This document shows, one piece after another, positions 37,377 to 46,641 of a DNA stretch of 64,000 nt (position 1 is its first letter; each line of letters opens with the position of its first letter). Below the pieces are notes generated by a model, which worked only from the letters and a program-made list of their open reading frames with translations, was not told the DNA's origin and did not search any database. The DNA is from an uncultured Bacteroidia bacterium (GTDB lineage Bacteria; Bacteroidota; Bacteroidia; Bacteroidales; Prolixibacteraceae). The DNA is taken from assembly GCA_903927965.1 (NCBI GenBank), contig CAIYPA010000329.1:1-64000 (forward strand), read 5' to 3'. The translations under genes were made by a program, and so were the position numbers.

Positions 37377-37658
37377 TCATGGATTATAAAGATCCCGGTG
37401 ATAGAAACCAAGGATATTATTGATCATAAGGCAATAAGAATCAGAACGTTGGTCATCTGGTTCCAATTCCTTATAATGTGAAAATTTGTTTAAAGCTATG
37501 CCCCACTGTTGTAATTTAAAATAGACTTCTCCTTTCAAAAAAACTGCCTCATGATGACCTTCATTTTCCAATTGATCAAGTATCTTTAATGCATCCTCAG
37601 GAAATCCATTTTCAAGGGCGATTTTAGCCTCATTGATATATTTTTCATTTTCAATCAT
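37377..37658 (-). CDS. Small TPR-like protein
   Basis: A 93-residue soluble protein made of two TPR-like helical hairpins (AKIALENGFPEDALKIL and VFLKGEVYFKLQQWGIALNKF). It has no signal peptide. Its ATG overlaps the stop codon of the glycerate kinase gene by 4 bp (ATGA), so it is translated by coupling with that gene. Being so short, it could be a minor partner or chaperone-like adaptor; no function can be assigned. Confidence 0.65.
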   Translation of the reverse strand: MIENEKYINEAKIALENGFPEDALKILDQLENEGHHEAVFLKGEVYFKLQQWGIALNKFSHYKELEPDDQRSDSYCLMINNILGFYHRDLYNP

Positions 37659-38779
37659 TTATAGATAGCATTAATCAGGTTTCCCAACTCCATGGATAAT
37701 GATTTTGTCAGACTATGGGAATTTTTCATCGCATAGTCGAGGTCACAGGGACCGTTCGTGATAGAAAAAACACCGTTAAAAATCGATGATACTTCCGGTT
37801 TGACAATTCCGCCAATGGCTAAGACTGGAATTCCTGCCTTATGTGCCTCTTTCGCTACCGCAGCTGCCCCTTTTCCATTTGCCGTCTGCAAGTCAACACG
37901 CCCCTCCCCGGTTATCACCAAATCACATGTTTTCAATTCATTGATTATACCAAGCGTCTCCATAATTGTTTCAGCGCCGTTCACAATCCTTGCATTTAAC
38001 AACGCAATTAGGGGAATCGCAATCCCTCCGGCAGCACCACCACCGATCATTGCATGTAACGCTTTCCCGGAAGTCTTCTCCAAAACAGTTAAGTAATTTT
38101 CAAATCCAATTGTAAGATCCTCTATCATTTGAGGAGTTGCCCCCTTTTGTGGGCCATAAACCGAGATCCCACCATCATCGCCAAAAATGGGATTGACAAC
38201 ATCTGAAGCGATTACAATTTCGCAATTCAACAGATTTGAATTGACCTCCTCTGAATCAATATGAGCAACCCTTATCAATCCCTGTCCACCTTCAGGCACA
38301 TCTTCCCCACTGCTGTCCAGTAGTTTATAGCCCAATGCTTTCAACATTCCAATCCCACCATCCACCGTGGCACTTCCCCCGATTCCAAGAATAATTTTTT
38401 TAGCCCCAAGTTCAATTGCATAATTGATCAGTTCACCTGTTCCCCTTGACGAAGCAACCATCGGATCCAATTCGTTTAATGCCAGCATCTTCAATCCCGA
38501 AGCTTCAGCCATTTCGACAATGGCACATTCTGATTTCTCCAGCCAACCAAATCGGGAATTAACCTTTCTTCCCAACGGATCAGTAACCTCAACCGGTACA
38601 AACCTTCCTTTCAAGCTGTTGACCAAAACCTCAGATGTCCCGTCACCCCCATCCGCGAGTGGGCGCAAAACCAATTCAAATTCTGGATTTGCCAATGATA
38701 GTCCTTCTGCAATCGCGTTTGCAAATTCGGAGGCTGTCATTGAACCTTTCATTGCATTTGGGGAAATAAGAATACGCAT
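37655..38779 (-). CDS. Glycerate kinase (GarK/GlxK family)
   Basis: A 374-residue cytoplasmic enzyme of the glycerate kinase family (PF02595), which phosphorylates D-glycerate, usually to 2-phosphoglycerate, feeding glycolysis. Signatures along the chain are ISPNAMKGSMTASEFA at the N-terminus, LADGGDGTSE, GIGGSATVDGGIGM, GGGAAGGI and TGEGRVDLQTANGKG near the C-terminus. Length is typical. It is followed by a translationally coupled small TPR gene. Confidence 0.92.
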   Translation of the reverse strand: MRILISPNAMKGSMTASEFANAIAEGLSLANPEFELVLRPLADGGDGTSEVLVNSLKGRFVPVEVTDPLGRKVNSRFGWLEKSECAIVEMAEASGLKMLALNELDPMVASSRGTGELINYAIELGAKKIILGIGGSATVDGGIGMLKALGYKLLDSSGEDVPEGGQGLIRVAHIDSEEVNSNLLNCEIVIASDVVNPIFGDDGGISVYGPQKGATPQMIEDLTIGFENYLTVLEKTSGKALHAMIGGGAAGGIAIPLIALLNARIVNGAETIMETLGIINELKTCDLVITGEGRVDLQTANGKGAAAVAKEAHKAGIPVLAIGGIVKPEVSSIFNGVFSITNGPCDLDYAMKNSHSLTKSLSMELGNLINAIYK

Positions 38780-38788
38780 TATTAATTA

Positions 38789-38858
38789 AGGAATGAAGGA
38801 ATGAAGGAATGAAAATACAGAAATAGGGAAATATATAGAAATAGATTGAAATAAGGAA
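38789..38858. repeat. Short tandem repeats (AGGAATGA and GAAATA families)
   Basis: Three copies of AGGAATGA (38789-38812) are followed by an irregular GAAATA-rich tract (38815-38858). Reverse complements of both recur elsewhere in the window: ATTCCTTC-type repeats at 60421-60464, and GAAATAAATT / TATTTCAATG-type repeats at 63424-63459 and 59709-59752. They fill the 100-bp gap between the glycerate kinase and relA genes. Confidence 0.7.
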
Positions 38859-38879
38859 CCAAAAGAAATATGAATTTAA

Positions 38880-41072
38880 TTACGAGTCGGAACGGCTGAC
38901 GGAGAGGACACCTTTGATATTTTTCAGCTTTAGCATCAAAAAATCGAGGTGCTCCAGATCGTTTACGAATACCCTCAGGGTACCATCAAACGATTTGTCT
39001 TCCGAATTGATTGAAATTGAACGCATTTGAATACCGACCTCTTTGGCAATAATCCGCGAAATATCGGTGACGATCCCATTCCTGTCGGAACCGGCGATAT
39101 GAATAGAAGCTTGAAAAGAATTTCTTTTACCGGTGTTCCGCCATTTCGCCTTGATGATCCGGTAAGGATACCGCTCGGTCATTTGCTTTGCATTCGGACA
39201 AGTGACGCGGTGGATCTTGATCCCTTCCTGAATGGTCACAAAACCAAAAATATCGTCCCCGAAAATTGGATTGCAACAAACTGCCAGCTTGTATATCACA
39301 TTTTTCAGGTTGTTGTCGATCACAAGAAAATCGTCACTTGTGTCAAAGGCCAGATCCTTAACTTCTTGAACAGGGAGAATTTCCGCCAATTTTTCTTTTT
39401 GCGATTCCTCTAGTTTTCCTACAATCAACTCTTTGATTTCAAGTGGGTCAATCTTACCTACAGAAACATTGAAATAAAGATCGGCAGCAAGCTTCAATTT
39501 ATAATGCTTTATCAGATCCCTGATAACCAAATCATTGAAATCTATCTTCCAATTTTTGAATTTCCGTTTGATAATTTCCTTCCCATTCTCGGCTTCCCGT
39601 TTGTGCTCCTCGTTCAAACTTGCCTTAATCCTCGACTTGGCTTTTGTCGTGATCACAAAATCAAGCCAGTCCATTTTGGGCTTCTGATTATTTGAGGTTT
39701 CAACAGAAATCTGGTCCCCATTTTTAAGCTGGTATTTTAAGGTGACCAGTTTCCCGTTCACTTTCCCACCGACACATTTATCCCCAATTTTGGAATGGAT
39801 TTCATAGGCAAAATCAAGCAATGTGGCCCCTGCCCTTAGCTTGATAAGATCTCCCTTTGGAGTGAAGACGAAAATCTCATCATCATAAATATTGACCTTG
39901 AAATCGTCGAGAAAGTCAACCGCATTCAATTGCGGGTTTTCCAGGATTTCACGGATATTTTTAAGCCATTTATCGATCTCTGCCCCACCTTTTCCCCCTT
40001 TATACCTCCAATGTGCAGCCAAGCCATTTTCTGCAATATCGTCCATACGGTGGGTACGTATCTGGACTTCGACCCATCGTTTGTCGGGTCCGAGAACCGT
40101 TGTGTGCAACGATTCGTAACCATTTGATTTAGGATATGTTATCCAATCCCTCAACCGGTCAGGATTGGAAAGGTACTCTTCAGTCACGACGGAAAAAACC
40201 TGCCAGCAAGCCGATTTTTCATCCACAGGTTCACAATTCAAAATAATCCGGATTGCAAAAAGATCATAAACTTCGTGGAAATCGACCTTTTGCTTTTGCA
40301 TTTTGTTCCAAATGGAATAGATCGATTTTGTACGGGCCTTCATTTCAAAATCGAAACCCCGGCTTTGAAGCTTTAGCTCGATGGGTTTCACAAAAGCTGA
40401 AACAAAACTTGCTCGTTCGACTGCCGATTCCTTCAATTTTTCTACAATCACTTCATAATCTTTCGGATGCAGATATTTCAACGAAAGGTCGAGCAATTCG
40501 GAATTGACCTTGTAAAGTCCCAAACGGTGCGCAAGTGGTGCATACAAATGCCATGTATCTGTGGCATAACGTTTTTGCTTTTCCGTATCGAACCTATCCA
40601 ACGTCCGCATATCCTGCAATTGGTCGGCAATTTTTATCAGGATTACTTTCACGTCTCCTGATAAAGCCAGCATCAACCGCCTGAAATTCTCACTTTGAAA
40701 TGCAAGGTTGTCGGTATTTAAGGAGTTTATTTTTATGATGCCGTCAAGGATTTCGGCCACACTGATTCCAAATCGTTTCTTGACCTCATCAAACGGAAAA
40801 TCCACTACATTCCTGCCAAAAACATTGTGAAGCAATGCTGAAATCAGTGAATCGGTCGATAACCCAAGTTCATTTATTGCAATCTTCGCAACCGAAACAG
40901 AATGAAAAAGAACGAACTCCCCATTCGCCCAAACTGAATTTCCAAGCGTTTCAAACGCAAAATCAAAAGCTTTCCCAATCAGGGCAAGATCGCCTTCGGG
41001 GAACGTTTTTGCACACTGGAAATAAAGGGCATTGTAGGCATTTTGTATTTTTTCATTGATAATGATATCCAT
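38880..41072 (-). CDS. relA: RelA-type (p)ppGpp synthetase with degenerate hydrolase site
   Basis: A 730-residue long RelA/SpoT homologue, the stringent-response enzyme. The N-terminal HD hydrolase domain keeps His57 but has LLHN (His82-Asn83) where HD is required, followed by VFGRN in place of the usual VVEDT; hydrolysis of (p)ppGpp is therefore unlikely. The synthetase domain looks intact (KARTKSIYSIWNKM, YDLFAIRII, YPKSNGYESLHTTV, EVQIRT, AAHWRYK). TGS (FVFTPKGDLIKLRAGATLLDFAYEIHS), a zinc-finger/conserved-cysteine region (AVCCNPIFGDDI) and a C-terminal ACT domain follow. It should respond to uncharged tRNA at the ribosome. A separate hydrolase-competent SpoT must exist elsewhere. Confidence 0.9.
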   Translation of the reverse strand: MDIIINEKIQNAYNALYFQCAKTFPEGDLALIGKAFDFAFETLGNSVWANGEFVLFHSVSVAKIAINELGLSTDSLISALLHNVFGRNVVDFPFDEVKKRFGISVAEILDGIIKINSLNTDNLAFQSENFRRLMLALSGDVKVILIKIADQLQDMRTLDRFDTEKQKRYATDTWHLYAPLAHRLGLYKVNSELLDLSLKYLHPKDYEVIVEKLKESAVERASFVSAFVKPIELKLQSRGFDFEMKARTKSIYSIWNKMQKQKVDFHEVYDLFAIRIILNCEPVDEKSACWQVFSVVTEEYLSNPDRLRDWITYPKSNGYESLHTTVLGPDKRWVEVQIRTHRMDDIAENGLAAHWRYKGGKGGAEIDKWLKNIREILENPQLNAVDFLDDFKVNIYDDEIFVFTPKGDLIKLRAGATLLDFAYEIHSKIGDKCVGGKVNGKLVTLKYQLKNGDQISVETSNNQKPKMDWLDFVITTKAKSRIKASLNEEHKREAENGKEIIKRKFKNWKIDFNDLVIRDLIKHYKLKLAADLYFNVSVGKIDPLEIKELIVGKLEESQKEKLAEILPVQEVKDLAFDTSDDFLVIDNNLKNVIYKLAVCCNPIFGDDIFGFVTIQEGIKIHRVTCPNAKQMTERYPYRIIKAKWRNTGKRNSFQASIHIAGSDRNGIVTDISRIIAKEVGIQMRSISINSEDKSFDGTLRVFVNDLEHLDFLMLKLKNIKGVLSVSRSDS

Positions 41073-41139
41073 GTTAAAGCAATTTAGTATATATTATTGA
41101 TATACAATGAATTAATTAAACACTACAAACAGAGGGCAT

Positions 41140-41706
41140 TCAATGGTTCAGATTCCATGGATCACCATTCTGTTGAATCGTAAAACTGGCATGGATGCTG
41201 AATTTATCGGAAAACTTGTAACCCACAAATAGGGAACTGCCGTAATTTGATTGATTTGACCACCCCGGCGTTGGTGCCAAAGCATTAAAGTTCCTGTCGG
41301 AGAAAGCAGCTGTGCCCATAAAGAGCTTGTTATTGACCTGATAGGTTTTGCTTCCATAATATCCATAAAAACTGTCCCATCCGTTCAGCTTGAAAAAACC
41401 TTTTGCATTAATGACCATTGGATTAAACGACATGAATCCGGTTCCGGCTGCAACTTTCCAATCCTTTATTGGTTTGAAGTTCATTGCCGGCAATACAAAT
41501 TGTTGCTTTTGGGGAGCGATATCCATATTCTGGAAAATTTCAGGTGCCGCTTTCAAATCCCGATCCATCTCAAGTTTTGGAAATCCCATTCCCGAGTTAG
41601 GAATCTTGTGACTTTTGACTTTTAAGGAATCCTTTTCAATAACTTGTGCAATTGCTTGAACCTGTAAAAATCCGATGATCACGAATAAAACTACAAAGAA
41701 TTTCAT
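41140..41706 (-). CDS. Exported protein of unknown function
   Basis: A 188-residue protein with a signal peptide (FFVVLFVIIGFLQVQAIAQ). The mature part is rich in aromatic residues and short beta-strands (DSFYGYYGSKTYQV, GSSLFVGYKFSDKFSIHASF), as in small outer-membrane beta-barrels. The ending, ASFTIQQNGDPWNLNH, is consistent with a barrel strand. I do not recognise the family. It lies 30 bp after the CBM9-like gene and may form an operon with it. Confidence 0.55.
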   Translation of the reverse strand: MKFFVVLFVIIGFLQVQAIAQVIEKDSLKVKSHKIPNSGMGFPKLEMDRDLKAAPEIFQNMDIAPQKQQFVLPAMNFKPIKDWKVAAGTGFMSFNPMVINAKGFFKLNGWDSFYGYYGSKTYQVNNKLFMGTAAFSDRNFNALAPTPGWSNQSNYGSSLFVGYKFSDKFSIHASFTIQQNGDPWNLNH

Positions 41707-41736
41707 TTCCTGAGTTCCTTAAAATTTGATGACAAG

Positions 41737-42369
41737 TTATCTTTCAAGTTCGAGAAAAGAGAAAAACTCCGGTCTATGAAAATCAGGAGCCGGTGTTTTA
41801 ATGGCCACCCAACTGATGTAGTGTGGCACCTTTGTTTCGTCACCGCACTTGTAAAAATTCGCCTGGAATGTATCCCCAGCTTTTAGTCCGATCAAGTCAA
41901 GCGGAACTGCGATTGTTAGCGACCAGTAACAAAGTTGGCCGCCCTCAGGCAGGGATTCAATTTTTAAGGAAGGCCACCTTAAAATGCTGGCGAGATTGGC
42001 CTCGTCAAGGGGTTTTCTTGCATGACGATCACTCCCAATAGCTGATAAACAAACACCCAGGGAATTAAATTCAAAGTTCCGGTATTCGTCACCATGTTTT
42101 ACGAAAAATTCAACACAAGAGTCTTGCCAGACAGGTTCCTGATCCTTTCGGCAAACAGCCCTGAAAAAATCATGATTGACAATGAAATGGAGCCAAAGTT
42201 TTTGGTCACAATAGCCAGCATAAACCGTAACATCAGGCCGGTATGGAAATTCATCCCAATTGACCTGATCAATTTTAAAACAAGTCCCTGAGGCAATCAG
42301 ACGCCTGGCTATATTTTCAGGGGCTTCAGGATATAACTCTTTCAGATAAGGAATTTTCAGCGCAGCCAT
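41737..42369 (-). CDS. CBM9/DOMON-like carbohydrate-binding protein
   Basis: A 210-residue protein matching the carbohydrate-binding module family 9-like domain. Evidence is the WQDSCVEFFVKHGDEYRNFEFNS stretch, the earlier VTVYAGYCDQKLWLHF strand pattern, and the late FQANFYKCGD and HYISWVA strands. No signal peptide is obvious, so it may be cytoplasmic or use an unrecognised route. I prefer the ATG at 42369; an in-frame TTG at 42387 would add six residues. Related domains occur alone in many Bacteroidetes genomes without a known function. Confidence 0.7.
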   Translation of the reverse strand: MAALKIPYLKELYPEAPENIARRLIASGTCFKIDQVNWDEFPYRPDVTVYAGYCDQKLWLHFIVNHDFFRAVCRKDQEPVWQDSCVEFFVKHGDEYRNFEFNSLGVCLSAIGSDRHARKPLDEANLASILRWPSLKIESLPEGGQLCYWSLTIAVPLDLIGLKAGDTFQANFYKCGDETKVPHYISWVAIKTPAPDFHRPEFFSFLELER

Positions 42370-42476
42370 AACAATTCTTTTTTGCAAAATAGCAGAATTT
42401 ATCCGATAATCTGAACAAATTATTTAAAATAAGATTCACCAGGCTTTACGAAGTTGGATATGGAAATTTGCGACTG

Positions 42477-42634
42477 GCTATTGGCTGCTGGCAACTTGCT
42501 GTCCTTCAATTAGAAAAGAGGTAATAAAAAAAATAAAATACTTTTGGGAATTCAGAAATCCCATGTTTTTCTAATTACTGGCTTTCCAAATACAGAAGAA
42601 GACATAAGTTTAGATGCTGCCAGTAGCCAACAGC
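42477..42634. repeat. Nested imperfect palindrome (MITE-like)
   Basis: Three nested inverted repeats lie here: an outer pair at 42477-42493 and 42618-42634 (15 of 17 bases paired), an inner AATTAGAAAA / TTTTCTAATT pair, and a core TGGGA...TCCCA hairpin. The outer arm shares the CTGGC-type words of the repeat array at 59569-59685. It fills most of the 300-bp gap 42370-42671, which otherwise holds no gene. No transposase is present. Confidence 0.5.
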
Positions 42635-42671
42635 AGTCTCGGAAAAAGCAAAAATAAGTTGTAACAGCCAG

Positions 42672-44612
42672 TTATTCAGGCAGTAGCCTATTTTCAACCA
42701 TTCTGTTGTTGTATTCCTGAATAACAGCTTTGACCTTACGTTCCAATCGAAACTGAACGGAATCATTTTTCCCAACAAGGTTGTCTTTCATAAGGGGATC
42801 TTTCGCCTTGTTAAACAAAGCAACTGTTTGATGGGTATTGTGCTGAATGACCCAGTCGTCCCAAATCAATTGAAATGAATTTCCAATATAATTTACAGCG
42901 ATTTTATCTACTGCAGGATCAAACAAATCCTTTCCAAAAGCAAAATAAGGTTTGTCGTATCCAAGAAAATTAAGGAGTGTTGGCATCACATCGATCTGTT
43001 GGGCAACGCTATAATCCTTTCCTGTCCTAAGTTGTCCTCCAGGTGTATAAAAAATCAAGGGGACACCGAATGCACCCAACGAGGTTTTATATAAATCATG
43101 ATAGCGGGCAATGGTATGGTCACCAGTGATCACGAAAATTGTGTTTTTGAACCAAGGCTGTTTCGATGCTTCATTAAAAAACACGCTCAAAGAGTAATCG
43201 GCATAACGGATACTTTTATAAATGGGGAGTGGCCCATCCGCAAAACGACCAGCCAGTTCCGGAGGTATTTTAAAAGGATGATGGGATGAAACAGTAAATA
43301 CCGAAGCCAGGAATGGTTCAGGTAACTGACTACACTGTCGGGCAAAGAAAGGGAGGAATTTGTGGTCCCAAATGCCCCATACTCCATCGAAATCTTTATT
43401 ATTTGCATACTCATTCTTACCAATGTATTTTGAAATTCCAGCTTGCACCGTAAAACCATTCAACCCCAATGAACCGTTTGGGGCACCATGTGCGAATGCT
43501 GTAGAATAGCCCTTTGTTGACAAACACGAGGCAATCGTACTGATTGTATTGTTGGCATAAAAGGAATGTGTAAATGGCTCCTGTAACGAAGGGATACCGG
43601 CAATCAAAGCAGGTGTGGCATCGATTGAATACCTTGTATTGCAAAAAGAATTCAGATAGACCAATGAATGTTCGGCCAGGGAATCTAGGAACGGCGTATA
43701 TCCCATATAAGATCCATTGTCAAGATCATGGTTATAACAACCAAGGCTCTCCTTTCCGAGACTTTCAACAATGACCACAACCACATTCAATTTCTTAAAT
43801 ACATTTGCCGTATCGGGATAATGAACCGGTGAATAGATTGATTTCAACTCCTGAGGGGAAAAATATTCCTGCTTTTTAAAGACCGGTTTGCGCGATATAC
43901 GGATCATGCAAAAAGGTGTATTCTGAACAATCGCCACATCATTGGGATGGATGGTGTATTGCCCGGCATCGCTGGGCACCAATGGGAAATCTTGCTTTGG
44001 TGGAAGTCCGCTTCGTAATCCAATAATGATTAATCCTGTAAGCAGTACCATAGCAAGGGTTGAAACCACATAATATTTTATTCCGATCAATTTGGAACTT
44101 TCCACCTTTACTTTTTGTGAAAACCATATAAGCATGATAATCAAAATGATCCAAATAAAAAGGATATAATAATAGTCAAGAAAGAAATGTTTTGCCAACT
44201 GTAGGTAGTTTTCTTCATCTTTGAACTCATCAAAAACGATCACTGTTGTACGCCTTTGGGTGAAACGAAAGTAAATAAAGTCAATACAATTAAGTGCCAG
44301 CCCAACCGCATTTGAAACGTAAAAAAGATAATCCAGTGGTTTCTGAAAATTTTGTGAATGCCTGAATTTAAACGGAACCAACTGAAATACAATATAAAGC
44401 AAATTAATATAGAGGATGGCACTAATATCGAATCGCAATCCTCCTAGCATCATGACTATAAAAAGCCCAAAGTTCAAACCTGGAAATAATCCTGTATTGA
44501 AGGCATAAAAGAGAATCCTGCAGATCGTGTAAAGGAACATAACGACAGAAAGTTTATATGCCAAAACAGCAATTGGTGACCGCCAATTTAGAATTGATTT
44601 AGTAGATTCCAT
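42672..44612 (-). CDS. LTA-synthase-like membrane phosphotransferase/sulfatase (1)
   Basis: A 646-residue membrane protein of the alkaline phosphatase/sulfatase superfamily, LTA-synthase-like subgroup. It has about five N-terminal TM segments (residues about 10-200) and a large periplasmic catalytic domain. Catalytic-domain motifs are VVVIVESLGKES (metal-binding Glu near 284), the nucleophile region NTRYSIDATPALI (Ser near 329), SSHHPF and VITGDHT (late metal site). Such enzymes transfer phosphoglycerol or phosphoethanolamine from a membrane lipid to a glycan. The nucleophile position is Ser rather than the Thr typical of LtaS. It is the last gene of a four-gene operon and a close paralogue of the next gene. 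Confidence 0.85.
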   Translation of the reverse strand: MESTKSILNWRSPIAVLAYKLSVVMFLYTICRILFYAFNTGLFPGLNFGLFIVMMLGGLRFDISAILYINLLYIVFQLVPFKFRHSQNFQKPLDYLFYVSNAVGLALNCIDFIYFRFTQRRTTVIVFDEFKDEENYLQLAKHFFLDYYYILFIWIILIIMLIWFSQKVKVESSKLIGIKYYVVSTLAMVLLTGLIIIGLRSGLPPKQDFPLVPSDAGQYTIHPNDVAIVQNTPFCMIRISRKPVFKKQEYFSPQELKSIYSPVHYPDTANVFKKLNVVVVIVESLGKESLGCYNHDLDNGSYMGYTPFLDSLAEHSLVYLNSFCNTRYSIDATPALIAGIPSLQEPFTHSFYANNTISTIASCLSTKGYSTAFAHGAPNGSLGLNGFTVQAGISKYIGKNEYANNKDFDGVWGIWDHKFLPFFARQCSQLPEPFLASVFTVSSHHPFKIPPELAGRFADGPLPIYKSIRYADYSLSVFFNEASKQPWFKNTIFVITGDHTIARYHDLYKTSLGAFGVPLIFYTPGGQLRTGKDYSVAQQIDVMPTLLNFLGYDKPYFAFGKDLFDPAVDKIAVNYIGNSFQLIWDDWVIQHNTHQTVALFNKAKDPLMKDNLVGKNDSVQFRLERKVKAVIQEYNNRMVENRLLPE

Positions 44613-44647
44613 AATAAGTTTTTACATCAAGCTTAAATCAATATTGG

Positions 44648-46561
44648 TTATCTTGGTACTAACCGATTGTCAATCATTCGATTATTGTATTGTTGGATAA
44701 CAGCTTCAACTTTGTGTTCCATCCTGTTTTGAATAGAATCGTTTTGCCCAGCAAGGTTGTTTTTCATCAATGGGTCGTTGAACCGGTTATACAACCCAAC
44801 TGTTGTGGTTGTGTTGTGTTGGATAACCCAACCGTCCCAAATCAATTGGAAAGTATTTCCGATATAATTTACCGCAATCCGGTCAGTGTGATCATCAAAC
44901 AAGTCTTTTCCAAACGCAAACCAGGGCCTGTCATAGCCTAGATAATTCAGGATTGTTGGCATAATATCAATCTGTTGCGCAATACGGTCATCAAATCTGG
45001 GTGGTATTTGCCTTCCCGGGGTATAAAAAATAAGGGGTACGCCAAAAGCACCCAGCGATGTTTTGTATTCCTCGTGAAAACGACCACTTGTGTGATCCCC
45101 AGTGATCACAAAAATTGTGTTCCCGAACCAGGATTGTCGTGCTGCTTCCTTAAAAAACATCTGTAAGGAATAGTCGGCATATCGGATGCTCCTGTAAATT
45201 GGCATTGGTCCACTCGCAAAACGGTCCTCCAGTTCTGAAGGTAATTTAAACGGATCGTGGGAAGAAACTGTAAATATAGATGTAAAGAACGGCTCTTTTA
45301 ACTTTGAACACTCGCGTGCATAGAAGAGAAGGAATTTATGGTCCCAGATGCCCCAAACTCCATCATAATCGGCATTGTTGTTGTATTCGTCCTTGCCGAT
45401 GTACCTATTGAACCCGGCCACACTTGCAAAGGCATTCAGTCCGATAGATCCATTGGCGCCACTATGTGCATACATACAGTCATAACCTTTTTCAGATAAA
45501 CAGGACGCCAGGCTCATAAAAGAATTGTTCGCATAAAAGGATTCGGTAAACGACTCCTGCAAGGAAGGGATACTTGCCAGGCATGAGGGACTTGCGTCGA
45601 TCGACAAATGGCCGTTAGCGAACGAGTTCGTGAAAACAAGGGCGTGATTTGCCAATGAATCCAGGAAAGGGGTGTATCCTTTGTAATTCCCATTGTCGAG
45701 GGTTCGATTGAAACAACCAACCGACTCTTTTGAAAGACTTTCTACAATCAAAACGACAACATTCATCTTGTTAAAGGTCTTTACAGGATCGGGTTGGTAA
45801 ACAGGATTATAGATCGTTTTCAACTCTGTATCCGAGAAATATTCCAATCTTTTAAAAATAGGCTTACGCGACGTCCGTAACATACAAAACGGGGTATTCT
45901 GGACTATAGCAGCATCAACCGGGTGCTTTACATATTGCCCGGCATCGCTTGGCACAAGCGGGAACAATTGTTTTGGTGGCAGTCCGCTTCTTAATCCGAT
46001 AACCATTAATACTAAGAAAACAACTAAAATTCCAGTGTGAAGAATGTAATACTTCTTACCTGACAATAAAGAACGTCCAATCTTAAACCGGCTGGAAAAC
46101 CAGACCAGAAAAACCACTAAAAGCAACCAAATCAAAACAATATAAAAATATGCGATAAAAAAATGCCAAGCAAGTGGCAGATAGTTCTGCTCATTTTTAA
46201 ACTCGCTGAAGATCATTACCGTTGTGCGACGCAAGGAAAACCTGAAATAGATAAAATCGATACAGTTGAGTACCAGTCCAATCGCGTTGGTAAAATAGAA
46301 CAGGTAATCAACACTTTTTTGATAACCAGCTTTTTCCCTGAATTTAAACGGTACCAGGAACAATAGGATATACAGCAGGTTAAAATAAAGAACAGCACTC
46401 AGGTCGAAACGTAACCCGCCTAGCATGATCATCAGAAAATAAGGTAAATCGATACCAGAAAAAAGCCCCGGATTAAAGGCATAGAATAACACCCTGCATA
46501 CTGAATACAGGAACATCACCAGGGAAAGTTTATAAACCAAAATTCCTAATGGGGATCGCAT
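44648..46561 (-). CDS. LTA-synthase-like membrane phosphotransferase/sulfatase (2)
   Basis: A 637-residue close paralogue of the preceding protein, with the same five TM segments (about residues 7-190) and catalytic domain: VVVLIVESLSKES, the nucleophile region NGHLSIDASPSCL (Ser), SSHDPF and VITGDHTSG. The nucleophile is again Ser. The nearly equal length and conserved order show a tandem duplication; the two coding regions are 35 bp apart. It would act in the periplasm on lipid-derived head groups. Different targets for the two copies are possible. Confidence 0.85.
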   Translation of the reverse strand: MRSPLGILVYKLSLVMFLYSVCRVLFYAFNPGLFSGIDLPYFLMIMLGGLRFDLSAVLYFNLLYILLFLVPFKFREKAGYQKSVDYLFYFTNAIGLVLNCIDFIYFRFSLRRTTVMIFSEFKNEQNYLPLAWHFFIAYFYIVLIWLLLVVFLVWFSSRFKIGRSLLSGKKYYILHTGILVVFLVLMVIGLRSGLPPKQLFPLVPSDAGQYVKHPVDAAIVQNTPFCMLRTSRKPIFKRLEYFSDTELKTIYNPVYQPDPVKTFNKMNVVVLIVESLSKESVGCFNRTLDNGNYKGYTPFLDSLANHALVFTNSFANGHLSIDASPSCLASIPSLQESFTESFYANNSFMSLASCLSEKGYDCMYAHSGANGSIGLNAFASVAGFNRYIGKDEYNNNADYDGVWGIWDHKFLLFYARECSKLKEPFFTSIFTVSSHDPFKLPSELEDRFASGPMPIYRSIRYADYSLQMFFKEAARQSWFGNTIFVITGDHTSGRFHEEYKTSLGAFGVPLIFYTPGRQIPPRFDDRIAQQIDIMPTILNYLGYDRPWFAFGKDLFDDHTDRIAVNYIGNTFQLIWDGWVIQHNTTTTVGLYNRFNDPLMKNNLAGQNDSIQNRMEHKVEAVIQQYNNRMIDNRLVPR

Positions 46562-46641
46562 TTCAAGTTAAATTAAAAGGTTTTACCTATTGGCAAAACT
46601 GGAAAACAAATCTTTTATTATTAAATTTAACTTATTGATTA

